NCBI RefSeq assembly: GCF_025231525.1
Contig: NZ_CP103057.1
Span: 2,738,501 to 2,802,500 of the forward strand
Length of the DNA stretch: 64,000 bases
Origin: Sphingomonas endolithica
GTDB lineage: Bacteria; Pseudomonadota; Alphaproteobacteria; Sphingomonadales; Sphingomonadaceae
Direction of reading: 5' to 3'
The position numbers and the translations under genes are program-made. The notes below the pieces were generated by a model that had not been told where the DNA came from, made no database searches, and saw only the letters and a program-made list of their open reading frames with translations. Shown here piece by piece: positions 47,067-56,324 of the stretch; positions within the stretch are counted from its first letter, which is position 1, and the number at the start of each line of letters is the position of its first letter.

Positions 47067-47999
47067 ATGAGCGACGGCAATAAGGGCGGTTTTGGCAGCT
47101 ACAATCCTAACCGCGGCCCCCTGGATCGCGCAGAGAACGCAATCAGTGGCCACGACGACCCAAACCGTGGACCACTTGATCGTGCAGCCAATGCTGTAAC
47201 AGGTGGAAGCGGCGGCGTCTAAGCTGCGCTCGGACACGACAATCCCAACCGTGGCCCGCTTGACCGCGCAGAAAACGCGGTAAGCGGACATGATAGCCCA
47301 GACCGCGGGGTGCTTGATCGCGCGGCTAACGCTATCACCGGCGGAAGCGGCGGTGTCTCAGCTGCACTGGGCAACGACGATCCCAACCGCGGCGCCCTGG
47401 ATCGCACAGCGAACGCAACTACCGGCGGCAGCGGCGGGGTCGCTGCTGTAGGAGCAGGCCTGGCTAATACCGACCGGTCTGTCGCGTCGGCGATGTTCGA
47501 CAGCCAGGCGGAAGCCGAACGCGCTGTGTCTGAGCTACGTGACGCAGGCGTCGATAACAGCGCACTTTCGGTGATCGTACAGAACAAGGGTACGACGACT
47601 GCCCGCAGTGGCGACGGTGAGATCACTGACGAGCATCATCAGAATCTTGCTCGTGGCATTCTTGGCGGCGGAGCACTCGGTGCCGGTCTTGGGGTTCTTG
47701 CTCTAGCCATTCCGGGCGTCGGCCCGTTGGTTGCTGCCGGCGCCATTGCTGCCTCAGCAGTACCCGGGGCTCTAGCTCTCGGTGCCGCTGCTGGTGCTGT
47801 AGCCGGTACGTTCAACGAGACGCTGAAGGAGCACGGCGTTAGCGAGGAAGACGCATCCTATTACGGGGAGCGTTTGAGCAGCGGGGGCGTGCTGGTCACA
47901 GTCAGCGGCGGCACGGGAGCAGATAGCTCGGTGGTGCGCGACATCCTGCGCCGTAACGGGGGGCACAGCGTAAACAGCCCGCGCTTGGCTACGATGTAA
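47067..47999 (+). pseudogene. Repeat-containing stress protein (YflT-like) interrupted by TAA
   Basis: AGGAG lies seven bases before the ATG at 47067. The N-terminal part has five copies of a motif like DDPNRGPLDRAANAVTGG. A single in-frame TAA at 47220-47222 replaces the Ser of GGVSAALG seen in the later repeat; the frame then runs on to 47999. After the repeats come a YflT/general-stress domain (AMFDSQAEAERAVSELRDAG), a Gly/Ala-rich hydrophobic zipper (about 7698-type glycine-rich helix at 47660-47810) and GVSEEDASYYGERL. Everything but the stop looks conserved. Confidence 0.72.
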
Positions 48000-48269
48000 A
48001 GAGTCTCCGGGAGGGTCGGGAGCTTCTGTTCCCGGCCCCACCCGCGACTCAAGTGACTGAATGCCAGGCGCGGTTGGCATCAGCCACCAAGAGACCGCGT
48101 TGACGTTCCCAGTTGCCGCGACGGCTCTTCCTGATCGTTAGCGGTCCGTTGATATATCGGTCGTATCACAACGATGTGGTTGCGGCTCTAGCCCCTCGCC
48201 GCGACCTGCACCGATTGGGGTGCAGATCCACATCGGACAGCAATCGGCCCCCGTTCAGCATAAAGCCTG

Positions 48270-48482
48270 TCAGATAACGTTCTCTACCCCAGCAACGGCG
48301 ACGGCGACCTTCCCGCCCCGCAAGGTAGTGATCTGAGCGTTGATCACCCTCAAGCGTTCCCGACGTTCGAGCAGCTCGGCATAGTTGCCGCCGCGCTCTT
48401 CCATCAAGGCGATCTGAACCCTAAGCCCGATGCGCTCTTCGTCGAGCGCGCCGATGTCTTCGTGTATAGTCTTGCGTGTCAT
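48270..48482 (-). CDS. Small helical protein, paralogue of 38037
   Basis: 70 residues (MTRKTIHEDIGALDEERIGL...). About half of the residues match the 61-residue paralogue, including ERGGNYAELLERRERLR. AGGGGGA precedes the ATG. Function unknown; conserved in two places, so likely real. Confidence 0.62.
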   Translation of the reverse strand: MTRKTIHEDIGALDEERIGLRVQIALMEERGGNYAELLERRERLRVINAQITTLRGGKVAVAVAGVENVI

Positions 48483-48652
48483 GTGCGTCCCCCTGATCGG
48501 ACCGCCTCCTATCACCAGGGCGGAGAGCATGTGAATGATCTGGATCGGTCTTGAAAACGCGAAACTGACAAGGTTTATCGCGAATTAACCGGAACCTTCG
48601 CCGTGACTTAGGTGCTTAGCATGCCACGGCCGTTGCCGTCTTTGGGGCGTAG

Positions 48653-48934
48653 ATGTTAGAGATAATCCACGAAGAATTGCTGGATGCGGCGCGATCCGAT
48701 CACGAAGCCCGGTCGCTGCGGCACGCCCGGGATTGTGTCCTGTTGGCAGTCGTTACAAGCGAGGGTCTTGCTGCCGAGCTTATCGACCAAGCAATCGCGG
48801 TTTATGCCAGCGTTGGGAAACCATCAAACAGCCGACAGCCCAAATTAGGCTCGCTGCGTCGCGGTGGACTCACCGCTGGCACATCCCGTGAAGATTCTAG
48901 GCACTCCCTCAGGCTGCGGGTGCCGGCTGAGTAA
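48653..48934 (+). CDS. Hypothetical protein
   Basis: 93 residues, helical N-terminal half (EIIHEELLDAARSDHEARSL, DCVLLAVVTSEGLAAELIDQ) and a basic tail. GGGGCG lies upstream. No family recognised. Confidence 0.38.
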   Translation: MLEIIHEELLDAARSDHEARSLRHARDCVLLAVVTSEGLAAELIDQAIAVYASVGKPSNSRQPKLGSLRRGGLTAGTSREDSRHSLRLRVPAE

Positions 48935-49309
48935 AGCGGCAGCCCTCGTTCCCGATGTCACGCATGTTCGCGTTCGTGCTTCTGAGTAACAATGCCCGGG
49001 TCTGCAATCCCGATGGGGCCGATCTGCCCGAAAATCGATGATCGTTGAACGCCGCGTCGATCATGGTAGCAGAGCCCGTTGCTGTGCCGGGAGCCATCGA
49101 CCTAAATCAGGCGGATTGCGCGCGTTGCTGCCCCGACATGGCATACAGCCGCAGGAAGCTGCGTTCAGCCCGCGCACTTCGCCACCGAGCATGCGAAGTG
49201 CCAACTGCGATGGCCTGAACGGCTGGCGTAGTTCCCTGACGGGCAGCGGTAATGGTTGCCGCCTAGCAAGTTGCAGCTATGCAGGGAAAGAATTCACAAA
49301 GGTAACGAC
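48935..49309. other. 375-base intergenic stretch
   Basis: Upstream region of the histidine kinase. No supported gene. Confidence 0.4.
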
Positions 49310-50311
49310 GTGACGACTGAATTGCCTACGGGACATGAGTGGAACCCGGAGCACCTACGCCTGGCGATCGATGGGGCGGGCGTCGCCCTTTGGGCGTGGA
49401 ATGTCGACACGGACCTGCTGAAAATGGATGATCGCGGCTTTGAGCTTTGGGGAATATCCTGGAGCGACAAGGTGACGTTCGAAGAACTGTCGGCCCACAT
49501 TCATCCAGCAGATCGTGACCGTGTTCGCGCAGCATTTGCGGCGACGCGAGCTATCCTTGGCGACTACGAGACTGACTTCCGCATTATGGTTGGTGACGAA
49601 GTTCGCTGGATCTCGGCGCGCGGAAAAGGCGATGACGCTGGTATCGTTGGGCGCACGATGTTCGGCATTTTCCTGGACGTCACCGGTCGCAAGCAAGCCG
49701 AGGAGGGCAACGAGCTGCTCGCTGGCGAAATGAGTCACCGCGTCAAAAATTTGCTCGCGATAGCCTCTGGCTTAACCACCATCACCTCACGATCGGCAAC
49801 GACCATTGAGGAGATGGCGCAGGACCTGACCGGGCGTCTGGCCGCGCTTGGGCGCGCGCACGATCTGGTCAGGCCGCTGGCGACGGGCCAAGGCGAGGCC
49901 GCCTTGCTCGGCGACTTATTGTCGATTCTACTAGCTCCTTATGACGAACTTGGTGCGTTCAAGGGGCGAATAAGGGTCGCGGTTGAGCGGACCGGCGTGG
50001 GCGAGACTGCTGCAACAGGACTCGCGCTCGTGATCCATGAACTTGCTACGAATTCGATGAAGTATGGATCTCTGTCTGACGCGACAGGCACGCTCGACAT
50101 CACTAGCACGTCCGAACCCGATCAGATCATCCTGACTTGGTTGGAACGCGGCGGCCCGCCAGTCTCGCCGCCCGACGGACCGGACGGCTATGGCAGCAAG
50201 TTGATCAGACGCAGCGTTGCCAGCCAGCTCGGCGGATCAATCGAGTATGATTGGTCGAAAAACGGACTGATCGTAAGCCTTCGCATCAAGCGCACCCGTT
50301 TGGCTCTATGA
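49310..50311 (+). CDS. HWE-family sensor histidine kinase with PAS domain
   Basis: 333 residues from a GTG at 49310 (AAAGG seven bases upstream). A PAS domain (LRLAIDGAGVALWAWNVDTD ... FGIFLDVTGRKQAEE) is followed by the HWE/HisKA_2 kinase: phospho-acceptor His143 in GEMSHRVKNLLAIA, N box HELATNSMKYGSLS, W-x-E in LTWLERGG and GYGSKLIRR. No membrane helix, so it is cytosolic. A response regulator follows 28 bases downstream. Confidence 0.9.
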   Translation: MTTELPTGHEWNPEHLRLAIDGAGVALWAWNVDTDLLKMDDRGFELWGISWSDKVTFEELSAHIHPADRDRVRAAFAATRAILGDYETDFRIMVGDEVRWISARGKGDDAGIVGRTMFGIFLDVTGRKQAEEGNELLAGEMSHRVKNLLAIASGLTTITSRSATTIEEMAQDLTGRLAALGRAHDLVRPLATGQGEAALLGDLLSILLAPYDELGAFKGRIRVAVERTGVGETAATGLALVIHELATNSMKYGSLSDATGTLDITSTSEPDQIILTWLERGGPPVSPPDGPDGYGSKLIRRSVASQLGGSIEYDWSKNGLIVSLRIKRTRLAL

Positions 50312-50339
50312 GGGGGTAAGCGTCGGCCTTGGAACGACC

Positions 50340-50744
50340 ATGTCTCGGAACGGTTCGGACTTGATGGCTGAAATTCCTCAACGTGCTGTCATTCTTGTTG
50401 TGGAAGATGAGCCCTTCATCCGGATGGTTGCGGTTGATCTGCTTGCTGAGGAGGGAAGAGTTATCCTCGAAGCTGGCAGCGCCCAAGAGGCGCTAGAGGT
50501 AATTGCGGCTGAGGGGCGGATCGACCTGCTATTCACCGACATCAACATGCCCGGTGAGCTCGACGGCCTCGATCTCGCCGGGATCGCCTACAGCCGACAA
50601 CCGGACCTGAAAGTCGTCGTCACCTCAGGCGCCACCCAATTAGCAGACGGCGACATCCCGGACCACGGAGTGTTTATGTCAAAGCCATATTCCGCGGGTA
50701 ACCTGGCGCGCGTCGTTAAGGCAAAGCTCGCTGCCGCCAGTTAG
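50340..50744 (+). CDS. Stand-alone response regulator
   Basis: 134 residues, one receiver domain: acidic VVEDE, phospho-acceptor Asp67 in LLFTDINMPG, Thr/Ser and Lys115 in FMSKPYS. The start may instead be the Met at codon 9. It is the probable partner of the HWE kinase just upstream; such single-domain regulators often modulate the kinase or the general stress phosphorelay. Confidence 0.88.
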   Translation: MSRNGSDLMAEIPQRAVILVVEDEPFIRMVAVDLLAEEGRVILEAGSAQEALEVIAAEGRIDLLFTDINMPGELDGLDLAGIAYSRQPDLKVVVTSGATQLADGDIPDHGVFMSKPYSAGNLARVVKAKLAAAS

Positions 50745-50782
50745 CGATAAACAGACCGAATACTCGAATGAGCCGCGCACCG

Positions 50783-50947
50783 TCAGTGTGACTTGACCGA
50801 CAGCCGCAGCCTGACCGCGCGTGTCCGGACGGCTGATTGCGTTCGTTCCAGCCGCTGAGCCATCATTGGCAGGGCGATCCCTTCTCGGACCATCGAGCGC
50901 AGCAGGGCTTCGTCATTCTCGTTCCACGCCTCCCCAGTGCGGATCAC
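50783..50947 (-). CDS. Small SANT/GcrA-like protein, second copy
   Basis: 54 residues from a GTG that overlaps the YozE-like stop: EAWNENDEALLRSMVREG, LPMMAQRLERTQSAVRTRAV. Same length and layout as the protein at 26573. Translation coupling to the broken upstream gene is doubtful. Confidence 0.45.
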   Translation of the reverse strand: MIRTGEAWNENDEALLRSMVREGIALPMMAQRLERTQSAVRTRAVRLRLSVKSH

Positions 50948-51189
50948 CCCAAACTCTGCCAATCAGCCTCGGCATCATCGACCGCCTGGAACACGTCTCC
51001 GTCCGCCTGCTGCTTGCGGAGGTGAGCGCGCACCGCCTCCGGATCGGCATCTTTGGGGAACGTTCGATCGGCGCGCGCGGCGTTCGCCAGATCGTCCACC
51101 CAGTCACCGCAGTCGCGTTGAGCTAGCAGCCATTTGCCGAACGGCTCTGGCTTGGAGAGTTAGCTCCCTGGGTCGCTGGCGTCTGACAC
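50944..51189 (-). pseudogene. YozE-like protein, second copy, TAA at codon 10
   Basis: The frame from GTG 51189 is exactly 81 codons, like the intact copy at 26331, and carries FGKWLLAQRDCGDWVDDLAN and ADRTFPKDADPEAVRAHLRK. Codon 10, Tyr in the intact copy, is TAA. No other lesion is visible. Confidence 0.75.
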
Positions 51190-51332
51190 GGTGCTCCGAT
51201 TCGGTTGCTGCGGAGGACACTATATATGCGCCAGGGACGAACGCGAACTCAGCCCCACCCTCGCACAGTATCCTCGGATCATTCGTGCCCATCTCCGCGG
51301 CGAATGCGTTGGGCTTCTGATAGGAGAAGACC

Positions 51333-51506
51333 ATGACCGAAGATCAAGCGAATGTTGATGAAGGTGCAGGCCCCGAGAAGGACTTGAAAGGGCAGAACCC
51401 AGGCGAGACCACCACCGCTGATCTCACCGACGCGAACGAGCCTCACAAGGCCGAGAAGCTGACGAAGGCTGGCCGTGACATCGAGCCTGACGATGGTGCG
51501 GAGTAG
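51333..51506 (+). CDS. Small acidic disordered protein
   Basis: 57 residues (MTEDQANVDEGAGPEKDLKG...) with a strong TAGGAGA ribosome site. Rich in Asp, Glu, Lys and Thr with no hydrophobic core, like small stress or hydrophilin proteins. No family recognised. Confidence 0.6.
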   Translation: MTEDQANVDEGAGPEKDLKGQNPGETTTADLTDANEPHKAEKLTKAGRDIEPDDGAE

Positions 51507-51726
51507 CAAGAGCCCCGGTGCCCGAGGCGTTGTAGCGTCAGTCACTAGCGCTGCCGGCATCGTATCGGTTTAAAGAAGCCCGCGCTAGCTCGACGCCGAC
51601 CAGGATCCTGAGCGCTTCGGGGAGCCGCTTGTGAAGCTGGTAAAGCATAAGCCGGTGGGAAAGCAGTCGAAAGTGGTGTAGCCCAGACGCCTAACATGGC
51701 GTTAGCGCCTTCAGCAGAGCGCCTGT

Positions 51727-51990
51727 ATGCCGATATACAACATCAATGTAAGAACCGAGTCGCACATCGCGGCCTCTTCGGAGATCGAACGAGATGACCT
51801 CACGGCGCTCCGTCTCGAGATGGCGCGCTTTGTAGGCGAGCTACTCAAAGACCACGCTGAGCTTATCTGGGCTGATGAGGACTGGCGTGTCGACGTAACC
51901 GACAACGCGGGGCTCATACTCTACGTGATGCACATCAGCGCCACCGACACTGCCGCCACGATGAGGCCTCAGACGCAACCGGGTTTGTAA
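51727..51990 (+). CDS. DUF6894-like small protein
   Basis: 87 residues: MPIYNINVRTESHI, DLTALRLEMARFVGELLKDH, WRVDVTDNAGLILYVMHIS. This matches the small alphaproteobacterial DUF6894 pattern (beta strand, helix with acidic residues, V-x-D-x-x-G-x-x-L strand). Another copy lies at 53155. Function unknown. Confidence 0.68.
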   Translation: MPIYNINVRTESHIAASSEIERDDLTALRLEMARFVGELLKDHAELIWADEDWRVDVTDNAGLILYVMHISATDTAATMRPQTQPGL

Positions 51991-52003
51991 ACATCTGGTC
52001 CAA

Positions 52004-52825
52004 CTATGCAGCCGCCGGCAGCCGCTTCTGCTGGTCAGGTCCAGTATCGGCAGTGAGATAAGTAGCGTCGAAGTCGCCGACGCGGGTCAATTTCGCCCAA
52101 TCGTGTATGCGCACCGTTCCATTGATCAACGTCACAACATCCCTAAGCGCTCTGAGCGTACGGTTTACGTGTACTCCGGTGAGCGAGGCGGCATCACCAA
52201 GCTGCTCTTGTGTGACGGGGAAGGCATATTCCTGCACCGCCTTGCGGTTGTGGCCGGCTCGTATCGCCATCTCGCAGAATATGTGAGCGATTCGGGTTTG
52301 CGCGTTGCGGCGACCCACATTGACGACCCACTCCATCAGAATTGCGGCATCGAGCATGCAATCTCGCCACAGCGCTTCGGCAATCGATGGATAGCGAGCA
52401 GCCAACGCCCGAATAGCAGCATGCGGCACTCGCAAGATTACTGTCTCGCAAAGCGCGTTCATCCCGCCAATCCCTATGGGTCGGACGGCCGAGAGTAGGT
52501 CGGCCATGTCACCGGGCAGATGAAAGGCGGTGAGCTGCCGAGCGCCATCTGACGTCTGTCCGAAGCGTGCGATCATGCCCGATACTACAAGGGCGGCGTG
52601 GCTGGTTTCCTCATTGACGTGCAAATAGTCGAGCCTGGAACGAAGGAGCACCTCTTGGGTAGGCAAGGCCAAGATAGCCTGCCGCTCTTCTTCGTTCAGG
52701 ATCGAACGTATGGTGAGGCGGTCCACGAACGGCTGTAGGCTTGCCTTAGCTTCACCAGTCACATCCATTCTCCCGCTCGCAAGCGGGAGCTCAGAGGTAT
52801 CCTGAACCGTCGCGCCTGCGGACAT
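52004..52825 (-). CDS. Crp/Fnr-family transcription regulator
   Basis: 273 residues from the ATG at 52825; other starts at 52846 and 52768 are possible. A cyclic-nucleotide-type sensor domain (LHVNEETSHAALVVSGMIAR, LTAFHLPGDMADLLS) is followed by a dimer helix and a winged helix-turn-helix (FPVTQEQLGDAASLTGVHVN, RTLRALRDVVTLINGTVRIH). There are no Fnr cysteines. It sits between two DUF6894-like genes. Confidence 0.85.
   Translation of the reverse strand: MSAGATVQDTSELPLASGRMDVTGEAKASLQPFVDRLTIRSILNEEERQAILALPTQEVLLRSRLDYLHVNEETSHAALVVSGMIARFGQTSDGARQLTAFHLPGDMADLLSAVRPIGIGGMNALCETVILRVPHAAIRALAARYPSIAEALWRDCMLDAAILMEWVVNVGRRNAQTRIAHIFCEMAIRAGHNRKAVQEYAFPVTQEQLGDAASLTGVHVNRTLRALRDVVTLINGTVRIHDWAKLTRVGDFDATYLTADTGPDQQKRLPAAA
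52770..52789. promoter_or_regulatory. Perfect 8-bp hairpin at an alternative Crp-gene start
   Basis: CTCCCGCT and AGCGGGAG pair across four bases. On the minus strand the hairpin ends one base before the ATG at 52768 and contains GGGAG, so it would hide that ribosome site. Confidence 0.35.
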
Positions 52826-53154
52826 TATGTCACGTCTCGATCTCATAACATAGATCAAAGTTAAGAGGTGGTCGGCATTTTCGCCGGGCATCTCGGTGAC
52901 TTAGCGGCAGGCCTCGGCAACGCTAGCTACTCAGGTAGCCAATGCACCGCCAATCACCAACGCCGATCTGCAGCCGCGTAGGCCGATATAAACATAGGAT
53001 ATTAAAGCAAGACAACCAAATAAATTGGTCGTCAATGTTCAATGTTAACAACGGCGATCAAGCAGCGGGTATAACAAAATCATCGTCGAGCAGATTGGGC
53101 CCTCGACGACTGAGAGACGAAGCGCTCCCGTCCCTTGGCTTGCGGAGTACGTTC

Positions 53155-53421
53155 GTGTCCCTCTTCTATTTGAACCTGAGAACTACCACGGACTTCATTG
53201 GTGGCGAGGATGGTATCGAGCTCCCCAGTCTTGCCGCCGCCGTAGCCACCGCTGCCGTTTCGGCGCGGGATATAATGAGCGAAGCTGTTCAAGACGGCGA
53301 TCTTCAGCTTGGCGAGACCATTGAGATACACGATGCGCAAGGTCGCTTCCTCTCTGCCGTGCACTTCTGTGATGTGCTGAAGATCCGGCTGGGCGCGCGA
53401 GAGATCGTAGCGAGGGCCTGA
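53155..53421 (+). CDS. DUF6894-like small protein
   Basis: 88 residues from a GTG at 53155 with GGAG seven bases upstream; longer frames to 53035 or 52942 lack family support. FYLNLRTTTDFIGGEDGIEL, SLAAAVATAAVSARDIMSE and EIHDAQGRFLSAVHFCDVLK fit the DUF6894 pattern. Confidence 0.66.
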   Translation: MSLFYLNLRTTTDFIGGEDGIELPSLAAAVATAAVSARDIMSEAVQDGDLQLGETIEIHDAQGRFLSAVHFCDVLKIRLGAREIVARA

Positions 53422-53501
53422 TCGGCCAACACCACGTTCGAGGAAAGCCCTTGGGATGATAGCGTTGTTAGCCGAAGATCCGATTACCGGGGCGAGAGCG
53501 A

Positions 53502-53873
53502 TTAGCGCGTCGCGGGCTCAATCCCATGCAAGACCCAAGCACGCCCTTCAGGAATGGCGGCAGTGATGCGAGCATAGGGTTGCGTGAACAGGCGGCGCAC
53601 CTGCATGCGAGCAAGCGCGCTTTCAGTGACCACTGCAAGAGCGCGTGCCTTGGGCATCGTCGCCATGTGCTGCCCCATGGATCGAATCATGTCCTGCGCC
53701 TGGACGGGACAATGGGTCACGTCGATGATCAACGCATAGCTCGAAAGTTCATAGAACGTGATCTGGCGCTTCAACTCGGTGATGTAGTTACTCACTTCAT
53801 CCAGCGACATCATCTCCCCGAGCGTGACCTCGATCAGCTCGTTAGCTCTATCGACTCGAATCTCGTACATCAT
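53502..53873 (-). CDS. STAS/SpoIIAA-like hypothetical protein
   Basis: 123 residues: MYEIRVDRANELIEVTLGE, YALIIDVTHCPVQAQDMIRS, ALAVVTESALARMQVRRLF. The alternating strand-helix pattern resembles SpoIIAA-like STAS proteins, but the match is weak. GAGG precedes a double ATG. Confidence 0.55.
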   Translation of the reverse strand: MMYEIRVDRANELIEVTLGEMMSLDEVSNYITELKRQITFYELSSYALIIDVTHCPVQAQDMIRSMGQHMATMPKARALAVVTESALARMQVRRLFTQPYARITAAIPEGRAWVLHGIEPATR

Positions 53874-54061
53874 GCACCTCTGGGCATGTATTACGCCTGC
53901 GCGGTTGATGATCCATTACGGTATACAAGCAGCCATTTAATTGGGTACATGAGCACGGTACCCGGTAAAAGGAAATCACGGGAGCCTTTCTTCTAGTGGT
54001 CATTGCCAACGACTGAAGCCTCCATGTTGCGCATCGTGATATCAGCGCGCAGGTGTGTGTG

Positions 54062-54349
54062 ATGGAAAACCAGCCAAACGATCAACAGTTGTACGAACTG
54101 GATCGGGCTCTGCTCGATGAGCACGGGCCGTCATACATCGCCACAGTTTGCTCGTTCTCCGAGGGCATGTGGGCGGAGGGCCGCACCGCTGATGCGGATG
54201 ACGCTATGCGGCAGTGTGACCGGATGCGGGCGATCTTGATGAACGACCGCGATCTTGTTGCGCATTATCACGCTAGCAACGGAGAGGGCGGGGACTCTTG
54301 GGCCGAAGCGGTTACCGGGGAGGTGAAGCGACGAGGGCTCGACACATGA
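54062..54349 (+). CDS. Hypothetical protein
   Basis: 95 residues, mostly helical and acidic (LYELDRALLDEHGPSYIATV, DADDAMRQCDRMRAILM, DSWAEAVTGEVKRRG). No family recognised. Confidence 0.5.
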   Translation: MENQPNDQQLYELDRALLDEHGPSYIATVCSFSEGMWAEGRTADADDAMRQCDRMRAILMNDRDLVAHYHASNGEGGDSWAEAVTGEVKRRGLDT

Positions 54350-54395
54350 ATGGCGACGAGCTCGCGTTTAAGGAGATGTGCCGCCGCTGCTAGCC

Positions 54396-56045
54396 CTAAC
54401 CGACACGTGCAACTTCCGCGACAGCTGGTATGGGTAGACGACTTTCAAACCGGTCCTGAGGAGCCGGGCTGGCGAGCTTGAGCTGGCGCCGGTCCTCTGC
54501 TTGGGGCTCACTTTCGAGCATGTGCGCCGCCTCGACCGCCGGCGCGGGTCGCCCGAACAGGAAGCCTTGTGCGTTCTCGCATCCCAGCGCCCGCAGCGCG
54601 TCTGCCACCTCGCCGGTCTCAACACCTTCGGCAGTCACCGGCATGCCTAGCGCCTTGCCTAGTCCTGCCACTGCGCTGACGATCTTGCGGCTTTCCGCGG
54701 TATCCATCGTTCGCACGAACGAGCTGTCGATCTTCAAATGGTTGAACTTAAGCTGGCGCAGATGCGACAGGCTTGAATATCCCTTGCCGAAATCATCCAG
54801 GGCGATGCGGATGCCGACATTTTGTAACGACGCGAACACCGTGGCAGCGTGCTCGATGTCATCAATAATCGCATTCTCGGTGACCTCTACGATCAACCGC
54901 TGCGGCGCGAAGCCTGTCTCCTGCAGGATCGCCAGCAGCCGGGCGGCAAGCCAGCTATCCTTGAGTTGGACCGGCGAAATGTTGATCGATAGCGTCGTGT
55001 CGGTATGCCAGTCACGCGCCGCGATGCAGCCTTGGCGCAGGATGCGATGCGACAGCGCGTCGATCAGCCCCAGATCCTCGGCCAGCGGGATGAAGTCGTC
55101 CGGGGCAATGGTGCCGCGCGTTGGATGATGCCATCGCGCTAATGCCTCGAAACCGACAATCCGCTGGTCTGCAAGCGAGATGACCGGCTGGAAATATGGC
55201 GTGATGTCGCCCGCTGCGATCGCCTCGCGTAAATCAGCCTCTAGCACCGCGCGCTCGCGTAGCCGTTCGTCCATGGCGGCATGGAAAAATCGGTGAGTAC
55301 CCTTTCCGGCACGCTTGGCGTCGTACATCGCGACATCCGCCACGCGCAGAAGGTCGTCACCCAGCGTCGCGTCGACGGGTGCGCGCGCGATCCCTACGGA
55401 AGCTCCCAGCTGGAGCATGCGGCCACCAACATCATACGGCGTGGTCAAGGCGCGGATTACCTGTGCTGCGATCCGCGCCGGAGCGTCGGTGCCGGGTTCG
55501 TGCAGGATCGCCAGCACGAACTCGTCGCCGCCCACTCTCGCTACCAGTCCCGTACCTGCCGCGCGCTGCAGCCGAGACGCGACCTCGACCAACACAGCAT
55601 CGCCGGTATCGTGCCCGTAGACGTCGTTGATCGGCTTGAAATGATCTAGATCGATCATGAACACCGCACACTGCGTGGTTGCTTTGCGCGCCTCCTCCAA
55701 CAGGGCGGGAAGATCCTCGTGCAACACGCGACGATTAGCCAAGCCGGTCAGCGGATCGTGCCGCGCCAGCGACAGCGCCCGGGCCTCTGCAACCTCCCGC
55801 TTGCCCATCTCGCGTGCCAGATCAGACGCGCGCCGGATGGCGAGAATAAGCGCACCGATGCCGCCGAAGAACAGCACGAAGAAGATCTCGTCCAGCTGCC
55901 AGGCGTCGTGCTGCGCCATGAACTCGGCTAACCGTTCGAAGGCATCTATCCTGTCGAACAGCACGCCAAGCGCAACGGCCGTGACTATGCAGGCCACCAG
56001 CTCCAGCGGCTTGATCAGCTTACCTCGCCCGAGATACCTCTTCAC
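54396..56045 (-). CDS. GGDEF-EAL dual-domain c-di-GMP protein
   Basis: 549 residues from a GTG with AGGA eight bases upstream. Two N-terminal helices (LVACIVTAVALGVLF; IFFVLFFGGIGALILAI), then GGDEF (HDPLTGLANR; GGDEF at 172-176) and EAL (FEALARWHHP at 299-308, EVTENAI, DDFGKGYSSL, KIDSSFV, AEGVET). Key residues of both domains are present, so it may make or break c-di-GMP; there is no RxxD inhibitory site before GGDEF. PilZ proteins in the window are possible receivers. Confidence 0.93.
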   Translation of the reverse strand: MKRYLGRGKLIKPLELVACIVTAVALGVLFDRIDAFERLAEFMAQHDAWQLDEIFFVLFFGGIGALILAIRRASDLAREMGKREVAEARALSLARHDPLTGLANRRVLHEDLPALLEEARKATTQCAVFMIDLDHFKPINDVYGHDTGDAVLVEVASRLQRAAGTGLVARVGGDEFVLAILHEPGTDAPARIAAQVIRALTTPYDVGGRMLQLGASVGIARAPVDATLGDDLLRVADVAMYDAKRAGKGTHRFFHAAMDERLRERAVLEADLREAIAAGDITPYFQPVISLADQRIVGFEALARWHHPTRGTIAPDDFIPLAEDLGLIDALSHRILRQGCIAARDWHTDTTLSINISPVQLKDSWLAARLLAILQETGFAPQRLIVEVTENAIIDDIEHAATVFASLQNVGIRIALDDFGKGYSSLSHLRQLKFNHLKIDSSFVRTMDTAESRKIVSAVAGLGKALGMPVTAEGVETGEVADALRALGCENAQGFLFGRPAPAVEAAHMLESEPQAEDRRQLKLASPAPQDRFESRLPIPAVAEVARVG

Positions 56046-56324
56046 TGGTGAATTCCTGCGGATACAAGAACTTGTTATCCGCCCGCGAGTCCTAACACAT
56101 CGTCAATTGCCGATGCCTCGGGAGTGGGAGGAGCCCCTGCCTGACCCGGGTCGCATGACGATGAAAAGCCGAACTGACGTAACCATTTAGTCCGCTCTAT
56201 GAACCGAACGTAACGACTTGTTGCTGAGCGACGTGCAGGGGGCTTGCGCGGTTTACACGCCAGCCCCGCCTGAACATTTAGCCGACGCTAACCGGCGTCC
56301 GTTTCATTCACGAGGAACATCAAC

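Noticed and set aside
47220..47222. Programmed read-through of the TAA in the repeat protein
   Set aside because: No read-through context or selenocysteine/pyrrolysine element was seen; a plain Ser-to-stop change explains it.
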